In this document: positions 9,257 through 17,964 of the stretch, one piece after another
Layout of the letters: every line of letters begins with the position of its first letter
Numbering within the stretch: the stretch's first letter is position 1
Assembly: GCF_030580855.1 (NCBI RefSeq)
Contig: NZ_JAUQOP010000026.1
Location: 21,983 to 85,982 of the forward strand
Reading direction: 5' to 3'
Source: Pseudomonas citrullilanati
GTDB lineage: Bacteria; Pseudomonadota; Gammaproteobacteria; Pseudomonadales; Pseudomonadaceae
DNA: 64,000 nucleotides
The notes under the pieces: model-generated
Database searches by the model: none
Told to the model about the DNA's origin: nothing
What the model saw: the letters and a program-made list of their open reading frames with translations, nothing else
Position numbers and translations under genes: made by a program

Positions 9257-9281
9257 AACCCGGGGCCAGCGCCCCGGGGTT
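9257..9281 (-). terminator. GC-rich hairpin between lgt and thyA
   Basis: AACCCGGGGC and GCCCCGGGGTT face each other across a 4-base loop with one bulged base. It sits in the 51-bp gap between lgt and thyA. There is no clear T-run on the minus strand, so it may attenuate or process the lgt-thyA transcript rather than end it. Confidence 0.4.
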
Positions 9282-9289
9282 CGATTTTC

Positions 9290-10099
9290 TTAAGCCTTGG
9301 CCGCCGCAGCCGGCGCACGATGATAAGCCAGCCAGATCAGTACCAGGCCGCCGACGATCATCGGCAGGCACAGCACCTGGCCCATGGTCAGCCAGTTCCA
9401 CGCCAGATAGCCGAGCTGGGCGTCCGGTACCCGGACGAACTCGACGATGAAGCGGAAGATCCCGTAGAACAGTGCGAACATGCCCGACACCGCCATGGTG
9501 GGCCGCGGCTTGCGCGAGAACAGCCAGAGGATCAGGAACAGGGCCACGCCTTCAAGGGCGAACTGGTACAGCTGCGACGGATGGCGCGGCAACTGCGCCG
9601 GGTCGCTGAACGGCGGGAAGACCATCGCCCATGGCACGTCGGTTGGCTTGCCCCACAGTTCGGCATTGATGAAGTTGCCGATGCGCCCGGCGCCCAGGCC
9701 GATCGGCACCATCGGCGCGACGAAGTCCATCAGCTCGAAGAACGACTTGTTGTTGCGCTTGCCGAACCACACCGCCGCGAGCATCACGCCGATGAACCCC
9801 CCGTGGAACGACATGCCGCCCTTCCAGACCTCGAAGATCAGCGTCGGGTTGGCCAGGTAGGCGCTCAGGTCGTAGAACAGCACGTAGCCCAGGCGCCCGC
9901 CGACAATCACGCCCATGGACAGCCAGAACACCAGGTCGGAGAGCTTCTCCTTGTTCCAGGTCGGGTCGAAGCGGTTGAGCCGTCGCGACGCCAGCAGCCA
10001 GGCGCCGCCGATGCCGACCAGGTACATCAGGCCGTACCAGTGGATTTTCAGCGGGCCGATGGCCAGGGCCACCGGATCGATCTGCGGGTAAGGCAGCAT
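9290..10099 (-). CDS. lgt: Prolipoprotein diacylglyceryl transferase Lgt
   Basis: Inner-membrane enzyme that transfers diacylglycerol from phosphatidylglycerol to the lipobox cysteine of prolipoproteins, 269 residues. Seven membrane segments are expected. The Lgt signature region is visible as GLGAGRIGNFINAELWG, and the conserved YG and HGG motifs are in HWYGLMYLVG and MSFHGGFIGV. Upstream of thyA on the same strand. Several lipoproteins in this window (the TriB-like adaptor, the S8 protease) would be its substrates. Confidence 0.97.
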   Translation of the reverse strand: MLPYPQIDPVALAIGPLKIHWYGLMYLVGIGGAWLLASRRLNRFDPTWNKEKLSDLVFWLSMGVIVGGRLGYVLFYDLSAYLANPTLIFEVWKGGMSFHGGFIGVMLAAVWFGKRNNKSFFELMDFVAPMVPIGLGAGRIGNFINAELWGKPTDVPWAMVFPPFSDPAQLPRHPSQLYQFALEGVALFLILWLFSRKPRPTMAVSGMFALFYGIFRFIVEFVRVPDAQLGYLAWNWLTMGQVLCLPMIVGGLVLIWLAYHRAPAAAAKA

Positions 10100-10167
10100 T
10101 GATATTCCTCGTAAACGTCAAAAATACCCGGGCGACCGTGCCACCTCGGGATTAAGCCAGGATTGCG

Positions 10168-10950
10168 TCAGAGCAGGAAACTCAAGCCCACGCAGAACAG
10201 CAAAGCGGCGAACAGCCGTTTGAGCAAGCGCGGTGACAGGCGATGGGCCAGCCGCGCGCCGAAGCGGGCGAAGACCATGCTGGTCAGGGCGATGCCCAAC
10301 AGCGCCGGCAAATACACAAAACCGAGACTATGGGGCGGCAGCAGTGGATCGTGCCAGCCCAGAATCATGAAACTTGTCGCACTGGCCAGGGCGATCGGCA
10401 GGCCGCAGGCCGATGACGTCGCCACCGCCTGTTGCATCGGCACGCTGCGCCAGGTCAGGAACGGTACGGTCAACGAACCGCCGCCGATGCCGAAAATCGC
10501 CGAGGCCCAGCCGATCACCGTACCGGCCACGGTCAGCCCGGCCTTGCCCGGCACCGTGCGGCTGGCCTTGGGCTTGAAGTCCAGGGCCAGTTGCACCGCG
10601 ACGACCATGGCGAACACACCGATGATCTTCTGCAGGTTCGGGCCGGAAATCGCCTCGGCGGTGATGGCCCCGACACCGGCCCCCACCAGGATCCCGAGGG
10701 TCATCCAGGCGAAGATCGGCCAGCGCACCGCGCCCTTGCGCTGGTGCTCGCGCACGGCATTGACCGAGGTGAAGATGATCGACGCCAGGGAGGTGCCCAC
10801 GGCCAGGTGCGTCAGGACCTGCGGATCGAAGCCCTGCAACGTGAAGCTGAACACCAGCACCGGCACGATGATCATCCCGCCGCCCACGCCGAACAGCCCG
10901 GCCAGCACGCCGGCACAGGCGCCGAGCAGCAGATAGAGCACGAATTCCAC
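10168..10950 (-). CDS. TauE/SafE (DUF81) family membrane exporter
   Basis: Polytopic inner-membrane protein of about 260 residues with two repeated halves, each beginning with a glycine-rich turn: GLFGVGGGMIIVPVLV near the N-terminus and AIFGIGGGSLTVPFL in the middle. The family exports sulfite, sulfoacetate or other anions; the substrate cannot be told from sequence. The GTG at 10950 was preferred over the ATG at 10989 because GGGGGAGA stands 6-8 bases before it, while the ATG has no ribosome-binding site. It is the gene before lgt on the same strand, 68 bp away. No sulfur gene adjoins it directly. Confidence 0.85.
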   Translation of the reverse strand: MEFVLYLLLGACAGVLAGLFGVGGGMIIVPVLVFSFTLQGFDPQVLTHLAVGTSLASIIFTSVNAVREHQRKGAVRWPIFAWMTLGILVGAGVGAITAEAISGPNLQKIIGVFAMVVAVQLALDFKPKASRTVPGKAGLTVAGTVIGWASAIFGIGGGSLTVPFLTWRSVPMQQAVATSSACGLPIALASATSFMILGWHDPLLPPHSLGFVYLPALLGIALTSMVFARFGARLAHRLSPRLLKRLFAALLFCVGLSFLL

Positions 10951-11267
10951 CAGCGTCTCCCCCAGCCATCCCCGAAACAAGAGCGGCATGGTAACGGATC
11001 CATGGCCTTGGGCTCCACTTAAGGCGATGGAAGCATGGGGGATGTGTGGGTAGAGTGGTCCATGATGGACTTACAGATAACCTCTGTAGCGAGGGGATTT
11101 ATCCCCGTTGGGCTACACAGTAGCCCCGAGATTTTCAACTCAATCAATCGGGTACACCGCGTTGCCAGGTTTTAGGGCCGCTGCGCAACCCAGCGGGGAT
11201 AAATCCCCTCGCCACAACGGTGTTCGCTTCGTTCCCTGCCGACTGGCCTTTTTAACAGGACAACCTG
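10951..11267. other. Intergenic region between the TauE-like and NRDE genes
   Basis: Holds the upstream regions of two divergent genes and one long-armed inverted repeat (11085-11217). No further open frame with a plausible ribosome-binding site was seen. Confidence 0.6.
11085..11217. repeat. Long-armed inverted repeat, second repeat family
   Basis: Outer arms read TGTAGCGAGGGGATTTATCC at the left and its complement-like GGATAAATCCCCTCGCCACA at the right, enclosing about 85 bp. The same outer arms recur at 12024, 25852, 33493 and 44006. The left arm has TAGC in place of the usual GGC. Confidence 0.88.
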
Positions 11268-12014
11268 ATGTGCCTGATCGTATTTGCCTGGCGTCCCGGC
11301 CACGCCCAGCCGCTGGTCCTGGCGGCCAACCGCGACGAGTTCTACGCCCGGCCGACCTTGCCCCTGGGCCAGTGGCCCGATGCGCCGCACGTTCATGCCG
11401 GGCGCGATCTCGAGGCCGGTGGCACCTGGCTGGGCGTTGGTGCCGAGGGCCGCTTTGCCGCGTTGACCAACATCCGTGATCCAGGCCAATTGCCGGCCTT
11501 CAAGTCGCGGGGTGAATTGGTGGCGCGGTTCCTGACCGCAAATCTGTCGATCGCCGACTACCTGGGGGAAGTCGTGCCCCGCGCCGGCGAATACGGTGGC
11601 TTCAACCTGCTGCTCGGCGACGGCTCCGAGCTGTGGCACCACAACGCCCGCGATACCCAGCCCCAGCGATTGGCCGAGGGGGTCTACGGTTTATCGAACG
11701 CCGGGCTGGACACCCCATGGCCCAAGTTGCTCAAGGCGCGCGCTGCGCTGGCGCAAGTGCTGGACGATCCACGTCCCGAGGCATTGCTGGCGCTGCTGGG
11801 CGGCCCACATCCCGCCCCGGTGGCTGAATTGCCGGACACCGGCGTGGGGTTGGCGACCGAGACACTGCTGTCGAGCGTGTTCATCGCCAGCCCCGCCTAT
11901 GGGACGCGGGCGAGTACAGCGCTGATCGTCCATGCCGATGGGACACGGCACCTGGTCGAGCGCAGTTTCGGGCCCCATGGGGGGCATTTGGGGGAGGTGG
12001 AATTGCTCGTCTGA
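11268..12014 (+). CDS. NRDE family protein (TANGO2-like)
   Basis: 248 residues beginning MCLIVFAW with the family motif AANRDEFYARPT at about residues 19-30. The second-position Cys after Met and the NRDE motif recall an N-terminal nucleophile (Ntn) hydrolase fold. The eukaryotic relative TANGO2 has been linked to Golgi organisation and haem/lipid handling; the bacterial role is not established. It stands alone between two long-armed repeats and has no obvious operon partner. Confidence 0.88.
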   Translation: MCLIVFAWRPGHAQPLVLAANRDEFYARPTLPLGQWPDAPHVHAGRDLEAGGTWLGVGAEGRFAALTNIRDPGQLPAFKSRGELVARFLTANLSIADYLGEVVPRAGEYGGFNLLLGDGSELWHHNARDTQPQRLAEGVYGLSNAGLDTPWPKLLKARAALAQVLDDPRPEALLALLGGPHPAPVAELPDTGVGLATETLLSSVFIASPAYGTRASTALIVHADGTRHLVERSFGPHGGHLGEVELLV

Positions 12015-12023
12015 AGGGCTACC

Positions 12024-12148
12024 CGTGGCGAGGGGATTTATCCCCGCTGGGGCGCGAAGCGGCCCTCGGACATGTCTGGCACCGCAGGCGCCGATCCAAA
12101 GCAGGGGGCCGCTTCGCAGCCCAGCGGGGATAAATCCCCTCGCCACAA
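12024..12148. repeat. Long-armed inverted repeat, second repeat family
   Basis: Arms of about 40 bp (GTGGCGAGGGGATTTATCCC outward, then CGCTGGG and a GAAGCGGCC core) face each other across ~45 bp between the convergent NRDE and ptsP genes. Confidence 0.9.
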
Positions 12149-12149
12149 A

Positions 12150-14429
12150 CTAGAGGGTCTTGTTCGAAGCCGGATTGATCATCCGCGCCAACCCGAGGTT
12201 CTTCAGCGCCAGTTGCAGGGAGCTGTGGATCACTTGCGGGTTGTCGATGGTCATGACTTCCGCCAGCAGTTCCTGGGCCTTGCTGAGGTTGATCTGGCGC
12301 AGCATCCACTTCACTTTCGGCAAGTTGGTGGCGTTCATCGACAGGCTGTCGAAACCCATCGCCATCAACAGCACGGCCGCTGCCGGGTCGCCGGCCATTT
12401 CGCCGCAGATGCTCACCGGCTTGCCTTCGGCATGGGCGTCGCGGACCACGGTCTGCAGTGCTTGCAGCACCGCGGGGTGAAGATAATCGTACAGGTCGGC
12501 CACCCGTGGGTTGTTGCGGTCCACGGCCAGCAGGTACTGGGTCAGGTCGTTGGAGCCGACCGACAGGAAGTCCACCTGGCGTGCCAGTTCCTTGGTCTGG
12601 TACACCGCTGCCGGGATCTCGATCATCACGCCCACCGGCGGCATCGGTACGTCGGTGCCTTCGTCGCGCACTTCGCCCCAGGCCCGGTGGATCAGGTGCA
12701 GGGCTTCTTCCAGCTCGTGGGTGCCGGAGATCATCGGCAGCAGGATGCGCAGGTTGTTCAGGCCTTCGCTGGCCTTGAGCATGGCGCGGGCCTGGACCAG
12801 GAAGATTTCCGGGTGGTCGAGCGTCACGCGGATGCCGCGCCAGCCGAGGAACGGGTTGTCTTCCTTGATCGGGAAATAGGACAGCGATTTGTCGCCGCCG
12901 ATGTCCAGGCTGCGCATGGTCACCGGTTGCGGATGGAAGGCGGCCAGTTGTTCACGGTAGATGGCCAGCTGTTCCTTCTCGCTGGGGAAGCGCTGGTTGA
13001 TCATGAACGGCACTTCGGTGCGGTACAGGCCTACGCCCTCGGCACCGCGCTTCTGCGCCCGGGCCACGTCGGCCAGCAGGCCGGTGTTGACCCACAGCGG
13101 CATGCGATGGCCGTCCAGCGTCACGCAAGGCAGGTCGCGCAGCGCATCCAGGCCCAGGGCCAGTTGCTTCTCTTCTTCCACCACGTCGGCGAACTGCTTG
13201 CGCAGCACGTCGCTGGGGTTGGTGTAGACCTCGCCGTGGTAGCCGTCGACGATCATCTGGATGCCGTCGACCTTGGAATACGGCAGGTCCACCAGGCCCA
13301 TCACCGTCGGGATGCCCATGGCCCGGGCCAGGATCGCCACGTGGGAGTTGCCCGAGCCCAGTACCGAGACCAGCCCCGCCAGCTTGCCTTCGGGCACTTC
13401 GCCGAGCATGGCCGGGGTCAGCTCTTCGCTGACCAGGATGGTGTTGTCGGGGTAGACCAGGGTCTGCTGGCGCTCCTGCTGCAAGTAGGCCAGCAGCCGG
13501 CGGCCGAGGTCCTTGACGTCGGAGGCGCGCTCGCGCAGGTAGGCGTCGTCCATCAGTTCGAAACGGTTGACGTGGTCGGTCACCACCTGGCGCAGCGCGC
13601 CCTGGGCCCATTGGCCGGTCTTGATGACCGTGGTCACCTCGCTGCCCAGGGAGGCGTCGTCGAGCATCATCAGGTAGACGTCGAACAGTGCGCGCTCTTC
13701 GGGGCGCAGTTGCGTCGCCAGTTTGGCCGACAGGGCGCGCATGTCGGCGCGCACGCCTTCGATGGCGGTCTTGAACAGCGCCAGTTCGGCGTTGATGTCG
13801 GTGATGGTCTTGTCCGGCACCACGTCGAGGTCGGCGGGCGGCAGCATGACCACCGCCGTGCCCACCGCCGCACCTGGCGAACCGGGCACGCCGACGAACT
13901 TGGCTTCCTGGATGCCCTTGCCCTGGCGGCCCAGGCCACTGATCGAGCCGGTGGCCTCGGCGTGGGCGATCACCCCGGCCAGTTGCGCGCTCATCGTCAC
14001 GAGGAAGGCTTCTTCACCCTCGTCGAACTGGCGCCGCTCCTTTTGCTGGATGACCAGCACGCCGACGACGCGGCGGTGGTGGATGATCGGGGCGCCGAGG
14101 AACGAGGCGTAGCGTTCCTCGCCGGTTTCGGCGAAGTAGCGGTAGCGCGGGTGGTCGGCGGCGTTCTCGAGGTTCAGGGGTTCTTCGCGCGTGCCGACCA
14201 GGCCGACCAGACCTTCGTTGGGGGCCATGCTGACCTTGCCGATCGAGCGCTTGTTCAAGCCCTCGGTGGCCATCAGCACGAAACGGTTGGTCTCGGGGTC
14301 CAGCAGGTAGACCGAGCAGACCTGGCTGCCCATGGCCTCTTTGACGCGCAATACAATAATCCCCAACGCCGCCTTGAGATCCTTGGCGGAGTTAACTTCC
14401 TGGACGATCTTGCGCAGCGTATTGAGCAT
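12150..14429 (-). CDS. ptsP: Phosphoenolpyruvate-protein phosphotransferase PtsP (EI-Ntr)
   Basis: First enzyme of the nitrogen phosphotransferase chain: autophosphorylates from PEP and passes phosphate to NPr, 759 residues, cytoplasmic. An N-terminal GAF domain (about 1-150) distinguishes it from sugar-PTS enzyme I. It is followed by the swivelling His domain with the phosphorylated His in GSGNSHVAILARAMG and a C-terminal PEP-binding barrel with VGSNDLTQYLLAVDRNNPRV. GAF sensing of glutamine/2-oxoglutarate is known in relatives. The gene lies 22 bp behind rppH on the same strand, a conserved pair in pseudomonads, so co-transcription is expected. Confidence 0.96.
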   Translation of the reverse strand: MLNTLRKIVQEVNSAKDLKAALGIIVLRVKEAMGSQVCSVYLLDPETNRFVLMATEGLNKRSIGKVSMAPNEGLVGLVGTREEPLNLENAADHPRYRYFAETGEERYASFLGAPIIHHRRVVGVLVIQQKERRQFDEGEEAFLVTMSAQLAGVIAHAEATGSISGLGRQGKGIQEAKFVGVPGSPGAAVGTAVVMLPPADLDVVPDKTITDINAELALFKTAIEGVRADMRALSAKLATQLRPEERALFDVYLMMLDDASLGSEVTTVIKTGQWAQGALRQVVTDHVNRFELMDDAYLRERASDVKDLGRRLLAYLQQERQQTLVYPDNTILVSEELTPAMLGEVPEGKLAGLVSVLGSGNSHVAILARAMGIPTVMGLVDLPYSKVDGIQMIVDGYHGEVYTNPSDVLRKQFADVVEEEKQLALGLDALRDLPCVTLDGHRMPLWVNTGLLADVARAQKRGAEGVGLYRTEVPFMINQRFPSEKEQLAIYREQLAAFHPQPVTMRSLDIGGDKSLSYFPIKEDNPFLGWRGIRVTLDHPEIFLVQARAMLKASEGLNNLRILLPMISGTHELEEALHLIHRAWGEVRDEGTDVPMPPVGVMIEIPAAVYQTKELARQVDFLSVGSNDLTQYLLAVDRNNPRVADLYDYLHPAVLQALQTVVRDAHAEGKPVSICGEMAGDPAAAVLLMAMGFDSLSMNATNLPKVKWMLRQINLSKAQELLAEVMTIDNPQVIHSSLQLALKNLGLARMINPASNKTL

Positions 14430-14451
14430 GGCTCGGGGTCGAACTCCGTCG

Positions 14452-14931
14452 TCAGTCGCGCGTCAGCAGGCGCGGGGCAAGCTCTTTGAGAGCGCGTCGA
14501 TACACCTCGCGCTTGAATGTCACCACCTGGCCCAACGGATACCAATAGCTGACCCAGCGCCAGCCATCGAACTCCGGTTTACCGGTCAAATCCATCCGCA
14601 CCCGCTGCTCGTTGGAGATCAGGCGCAGGAGAAACCATTTCTGCTTCTGGCCGATGCACAGCGGTTGGCTGTGGGTGCGGACCAGGCGTTGCGGCAAACG
14701 ATAGCGCAACCAGCCGCGGGTGCAGGCGAGTATTTCGACATCTTCTCGCTCCAGCCCCACTTCTTCGTTCAACTCGCGGTACAAGGCCTCTTCCGGCGTC
14801 TCCTGGGGGTTGATCCCGCCCTGGGGAAACTGCCAGGCGTCTTGATTGATACGGCGAGCCCATAGCACCTGCCCTGCATCATTCGTCAGAATGATCCCCA
14901 CATTGGGGCGGAAACCATCGGGGTCGATCAC
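14452..14931 (-). CDS. rppH: RNA pyrophosphohydrolase RppH
   Basis: Nudix hydrolase that removes pyrophosphate from 5' ends of mRNAs and starts RNase E decay, 159 residues. The Nudix box is GGINPQETPEEALYRELNEE, with catalytic glutamates in RELNEEVG. The start is the GTG at 14931, which gives the canonical (M)IDPDGFRPNVGIILTND and has GAGG eight bases before it. An in-frame ATG further upstream at 14991 would add 20 residues not typical of the family. It leads the rppH-ptsP pair and is divergent from the HAD gene. Confidence 0.95.
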   Translation of the reverse strand: MIDPDGFRPNVGIILTNDAGQVLWARRINQDAWQFPQGGINPQETPEEALYRELNEEVGLEREDVEILACTRGWLRYRLPQRLVRTHSQPLCIGQKQKWFLLRLISNEQRVRMDLTGKPEFDGWRWVSYWYPLGQVVTFKREVYRRALKELAPRLLTRD

Positions 14932-15074
14932 GGCAACAACCTCGCAAACGCATGTCGCCGCATTGTTCCACAAAGGTTGTGAAAGCAGCAACGCGCCGGC
15001 CTACCTTATGTGCACTCTTGTGAAAAGTCCGTATTCTGGACACCTTTCTTCAGATTTTTCAGCGAGTAACTGCA

Positions 15075-15731
15075 ATGCGGCTGGCCTTATTCGACTTGGA
15101 CAACACCTTGCTGGGCGGCGACAGCGACCACGCGTGGGGCGATTACCTGTGTGAGCGCGGCTTTCTCGACGCCGTCGCCTACAAGGCGCGCAACGACGCG
15201 TTCTACCAGGACTACCTGGCCGGCAAGCTCGACAACGCCGAGTACCTGAATTTTTGCCTGGAAATCCTGGGCCGCACCGAGATGGACGTGCTGGCCCAGT
15301 GGCATTTGGACTACATGCGCGATTGCATCGAGCCGATTGTGTTGCCCCAGGCCCTGGACCTGTTGAAAAAGCACCGTGACGCCGGCGACAAGCTGGTGAT
15401 CATCACTGCCACCAACCGCTTCGTCACCACCCCGATCGCCGAGCGCCTGGGGGTCGAGACCCTGATCGCCACCGAGTGCGAGATGATCGACGGCCGCTAC
15501 AGTGGCCGCAGCACCGATATCCCGTGCTTTCGCGAAGGCAAGGTGACCCGGCTGAATCGTTGGTTGCAAGAGACCGGCTATTCGCTGGAGGACAGTTACT
15601 TCTACAGCGACTCGATGAATGACCTGCCGTTGCTGGAGGTGGTGACACATCCGGTGGCGGTCGATCCGGATCCGAACCTGCGGGCCGAGGCCCAGAAGCG
15701 GGGTTGGCCGGTGATTTCGTTGCGTGGCTGA
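15075..15731 (+). CDS. HAD-superfamily phosphatase (HAD-IB type; possible histidinol-phosphatase)
   Basis: 218 residues. HAD motif I is at the very N-terminus (ALFDLDNTLLGGDSDHAWGDY), motif II in IITATNRFV, the lysine of motif III in REGKVTRLN and motif IV in YFYSDSMNDLPLLE. The cap lies between motifs I and II, as in phosphoserine-phosphatase-like class I enzymes. Its place divergent from rppH-ptsP matches, as I recall, P. aeruginosa PA0335, which has been linked to histidinol-phosphate phosphatase in histidine synthesis. That assignment is by synteny and memory, so the substrate is left open. Confidence 0.88.
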   Translation: MRLALFDLDNTLLGGDSDHAWGDYLCERGFLDAVAYKARNDAFYQDYLAGKLDNAEYLNFCLEILGRTEMDVLAQWHLDYMRDCIEPIVLPQALDLLKKHRDAGDKLVIITATNRFVTTPIAERLGVETLIATECEMIDGRYSGRSTDIPCFREGKVTRLNRWLQETGYSLEDSYFYSDSMNDLPLLEVVTHPVAVDPDPNLRAEAQKRGWPVISLRG

Positions 15732-15738
15732 AGCCCCT

Positions 15739-15812
15739 ATCGCGAGCAAGCTCGCTCCCACAGGGGATTTGCGTCGATCACAGAACCCTGTGGGAGCGAG
15801 CTTGCTCGCGAT
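15739..15812. repeat. REPIN (GGGAGCGAGCTTGCTCGCGA type)
   Basis: Inverted pair of REP elements of the GAGC subtype with a loop of about 25 bp between the convergent HAD and DUF2269 genes. Confidence 0.9.
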
Positions 15813-15834
15813 AAAGGCAACACAGTCCAAAGCC

Positions 15835-16260
15835 TTAAACCGGCTTGGCCCCCATCAACCCTGCAATGGCGATAAAGCAGAGAACACTGAACAACGCCAA
15901 GGCAAAGGTAAACTTGCCACTACCTCCCGGCGCCCTGCGCAATGTGTTCAGCCGCACCAGCAGCCAGAACCCCGCCAGCGCCGCCAGGGTATAAAGCACG
16001 CTGGAAGCCAGCAGCCAGGTCTGCCCCAGTGGCCAGCCGACCTGATGCACCATCTGCCAGCCGGTGAACGGCAGGCTCGCCAGGGACAGGCCCATCGCCA
16101 GCCAGACAAACAGCCGAGGGCGTTGCAGGGTACGGGCCGGTGCCGTGGCATCGCCATTGCGGCGTGTCCGCCAGACCCAGATGGCCAGCCCCACCGCGCC
16201 CGCCAGGAGCAGTACCGTGGCGACGACGTGAGCGATCTTCAGCGCAGTCAGCGTTTCCAT
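15835..16260 (-). CDS. DUF2269 family integral membrane protein
   Basis: 141 residues with four clear hydrophobic segments: about residues 8-27, 49-68, 80-100 and 117-135. Short polar loops carry Arg-rich patches (WRTRRNG, LNTLRRAPG). Matches the pattern of the DUF2269 membrane family, whose function is unknown. It is on the same strand as ilvA, 52 bp downstream of it, so it may be read through from ilvA, but no metabolic link is evident. Confidence 0.75.
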   Translation of the reverse strand: METLTALKIAHVVATVLLLAGAVGLAIWVWRTRRNGDATAPARTLQRPRLFVWLAMGLSLASLPFTGWQMVHQVGWPLGQTWLLASSVLYTLAALAGFWLLVRLNTLRRAPGGSGKFTFALALFSVLCFIAIAGLMGAKPV

Positions 16261-16312
16261 CGTTCGATTTCCTCAAGTCCTGCCCAATAGCCTAGCCCCG
16301 ATCCTGGCTTTA

Positions 16313-17827
16313 TCAGCCCAGGAACAGCTGGTACGCCGGGTTGTCGCTTTCATCCCAGTAGGGGTAGCCGATTTCCTCCAGCGCCGCCGGCACCAGGTGG
16401 CGCTCATCGTGAGGCACTTGCAGCCCGGCGACGACGCGGCCATCCGCCGCGCCGTGATTGCGATAGTGGAACATCGAGATGTTCCAGCGCCCGCCCAGCT
16501 TGTTGAGAAAGTTGAACAGCGCGCCCGGGCGTTCCGGGAATTCGAAGCGCAGCACCACTTCGTCGATGACGTGGGCCGCGTGCCCGCCGACCATGTGGCG
16601 GATGTGCAACTTGGCCAATTCGTTGTCGGTCAGGTCCAGCACCGGGAAGCCCTGCTCGGTCAGGCTGGCGATCAGCGCCGTGCGCGGGTCGTTTTCCGGG
16701 TGCGTCTGCACGCCCACGAAGATGTGGGCTTCGCTGCCGGTGTTGTAGCGGTAGTTGAATTCGGTGATCTGGCGCTTGCCGATGGCTTCGCAGAAAGCCT
16801 TGAAGCTGCCCGGCTGCTCGGGGATGGTCACCGCGATGATCGCCTCGCGGCCTTCGCCCAGTTCGGCGCGCTCGGCCACGTGGCGCAAACGGTCGAAGTT
16901 GACGTTGGCGCCGGAATCGATGGCCACCAGGGTCTGGCCGCTGATGGCTCGGGACTCGACGTACTTCTTGATCCCGGCCACGCCCAAGGCACCGGCAGGT
17001 TCGGTGATCGAGCGGGTATCGTCGTAGATATCCTTGATTGCAGCGCAGATCTCGTCGGTGCTGACGGTGATCACTTCATCCACATAGTGCTTGCAAATGT
17101 CGAAGGTGTGCTGGCCGATCTGTGCCACGGCGACGCCATCGGCAAACAGCCCCACCGTCGGCAGCACCACGCGCTCACCGGCGGCCAGGGCCGCTTGCAG
17201 GCAATTGGAGTCGTCCGGCTCGACGCCGATGACCTTGATGTCCGGCCGCAGGTATTTCACGTAGGCCGCGATCCCGGCGATCAACCCGCCACCGCCCACC
17301 GGGACGAAAATCGCGTCCAGGCGCCCGGGGTGCTGGCGCAGGATTTCCATCGCTACCGTGCCCTGCCCGGCAATGGTGTGGGGATCGTCATACGGGTGGA
17401 TGTAGACGTAGCCCTTTTCGTCGACCAGTTTCAGCGAGTAGGCCAGGGCTTCAGGGAACGAGTCGCCGTGCAACACCACCTTGCCGCCACGGGAGCGCAC
17501 GCCTTCGACCTTGATCTCCGGGGTGGTCTTGGGCATCACGATGGTGGCCTTGACCCCCAGCACCTTGGCCGCCAGGGCCAGGCCCTGGGCATGGTTGCCC
17601 GCCGAGGCCGTGACCACGCCGCGGGCGCGCTCCTCGTCGCTGAGCTGGGTCAGCTTGTTGTAGGCCCCACGAATCTTGAACGAGAACACCGGCTGCAAGT
17701 CTTCGCGCTTGAGCCAGATGTCGTTGCCCAGCCGTTCGGACAACTGGCGAGCGGTCTGCAGCGGGGTTTCTACGGCAACGTCGTAAACGCGCGAGGTGAG
17801 GATCTTTTTGACGTACTGTTCAAGCAT
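16313..17827 (-). CDS. ilvA: Biosynthetic threonine ammonia-lyase IlvA
   Basis: PLP enzyme converting threonine to 2-oxobutanoate, first step of isoleucine synthesis, 504 residues. The PLP lysine is K51 in SFKIRGAYNK; the phosphate-binding glycine loop is PVGGGGLIAGIA. Two ACT-like regulatory domains fill the C-terminal third (about 325-504), as in the E. coli allosteric enzyme that is inhibited by isoleucine, so this is the biosynthetic rather than the catabolic form. Divergent from rpiA with 137 bp between them. Confidence 0.97.
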   Translation of the reverse strand: MLEQYVKKILTSRVYDVAVETPLQTARQLSERLGNDIWLKREDLQPVFSFKIRGAYNKLTQLSDEERARGVVTASAGNHAQGLALAAKVLGVKATIVMPKTTPEIKVEGVRSRGGKVVLHGDSFPEALAYSLKLVDEKGYVYIHPYDDPHTIAGQGTVAMEILRQHPGRLDAIFVPVGGGGLIAGIAAYVKYLRPDIKVIGVEPDDSNCLQAALAAGERVVLPTVGLFADGVAVAQIGQHTFDICKHYVDEVITVSTDEICAAIKDIYDDTRSITEPAGALGVAGIKKYVESRAISGQTLVAIDSGANVNFDRLRHVAERAELGEGREAIIAVTIPEQPGSFKAFCEAIGKRQITEFNYRYNTGSEAHIFVGVQTHPENDPRTALIASLTEQGFPVLDLTDNELAKLHIRHMVGGHAAHVIDEVVLRFEFPERPGALFNFLNKLGGRWNISMFHYRNHGAADGRVVAGLQVPHDERHLVPAALEEIGYPYWDESDNPAYQLFLG

Positions 17828-17919
17828 CGGAAAGCATCACTGGGCGGGTTGGGCAGGGCCAAGGAGTCTAACCCGGCTTTTGGCCGGGCGACCACACGAA
17901 TCCCGAGGTTTTGTTGGGT

Positions 17920-17925
17920 TATACT
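17920..17925 (+). promoter_or_regulatory. Candidate -10 element of rpiA
   Basis: TATACT stands 40 bp before the rpiA start. No good -35 hexamer is seen at 16-18 bp upstream, so this is a weak prediction. Confidence 0.4.
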
Positions 17926-17964
17926 CGCGCCCCTCTTAACTCCCTGCCCGTTTTCGGAGCCCGC

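Noticed and set aside
12072..14489. Open frame of 805 codons on the plus strand
   Set aside because: It lies antisense to ptsP, has no ribosome-binding site and a His/Gln/Arg/Val-rich translation typical of reversed high-GC coding sequence.
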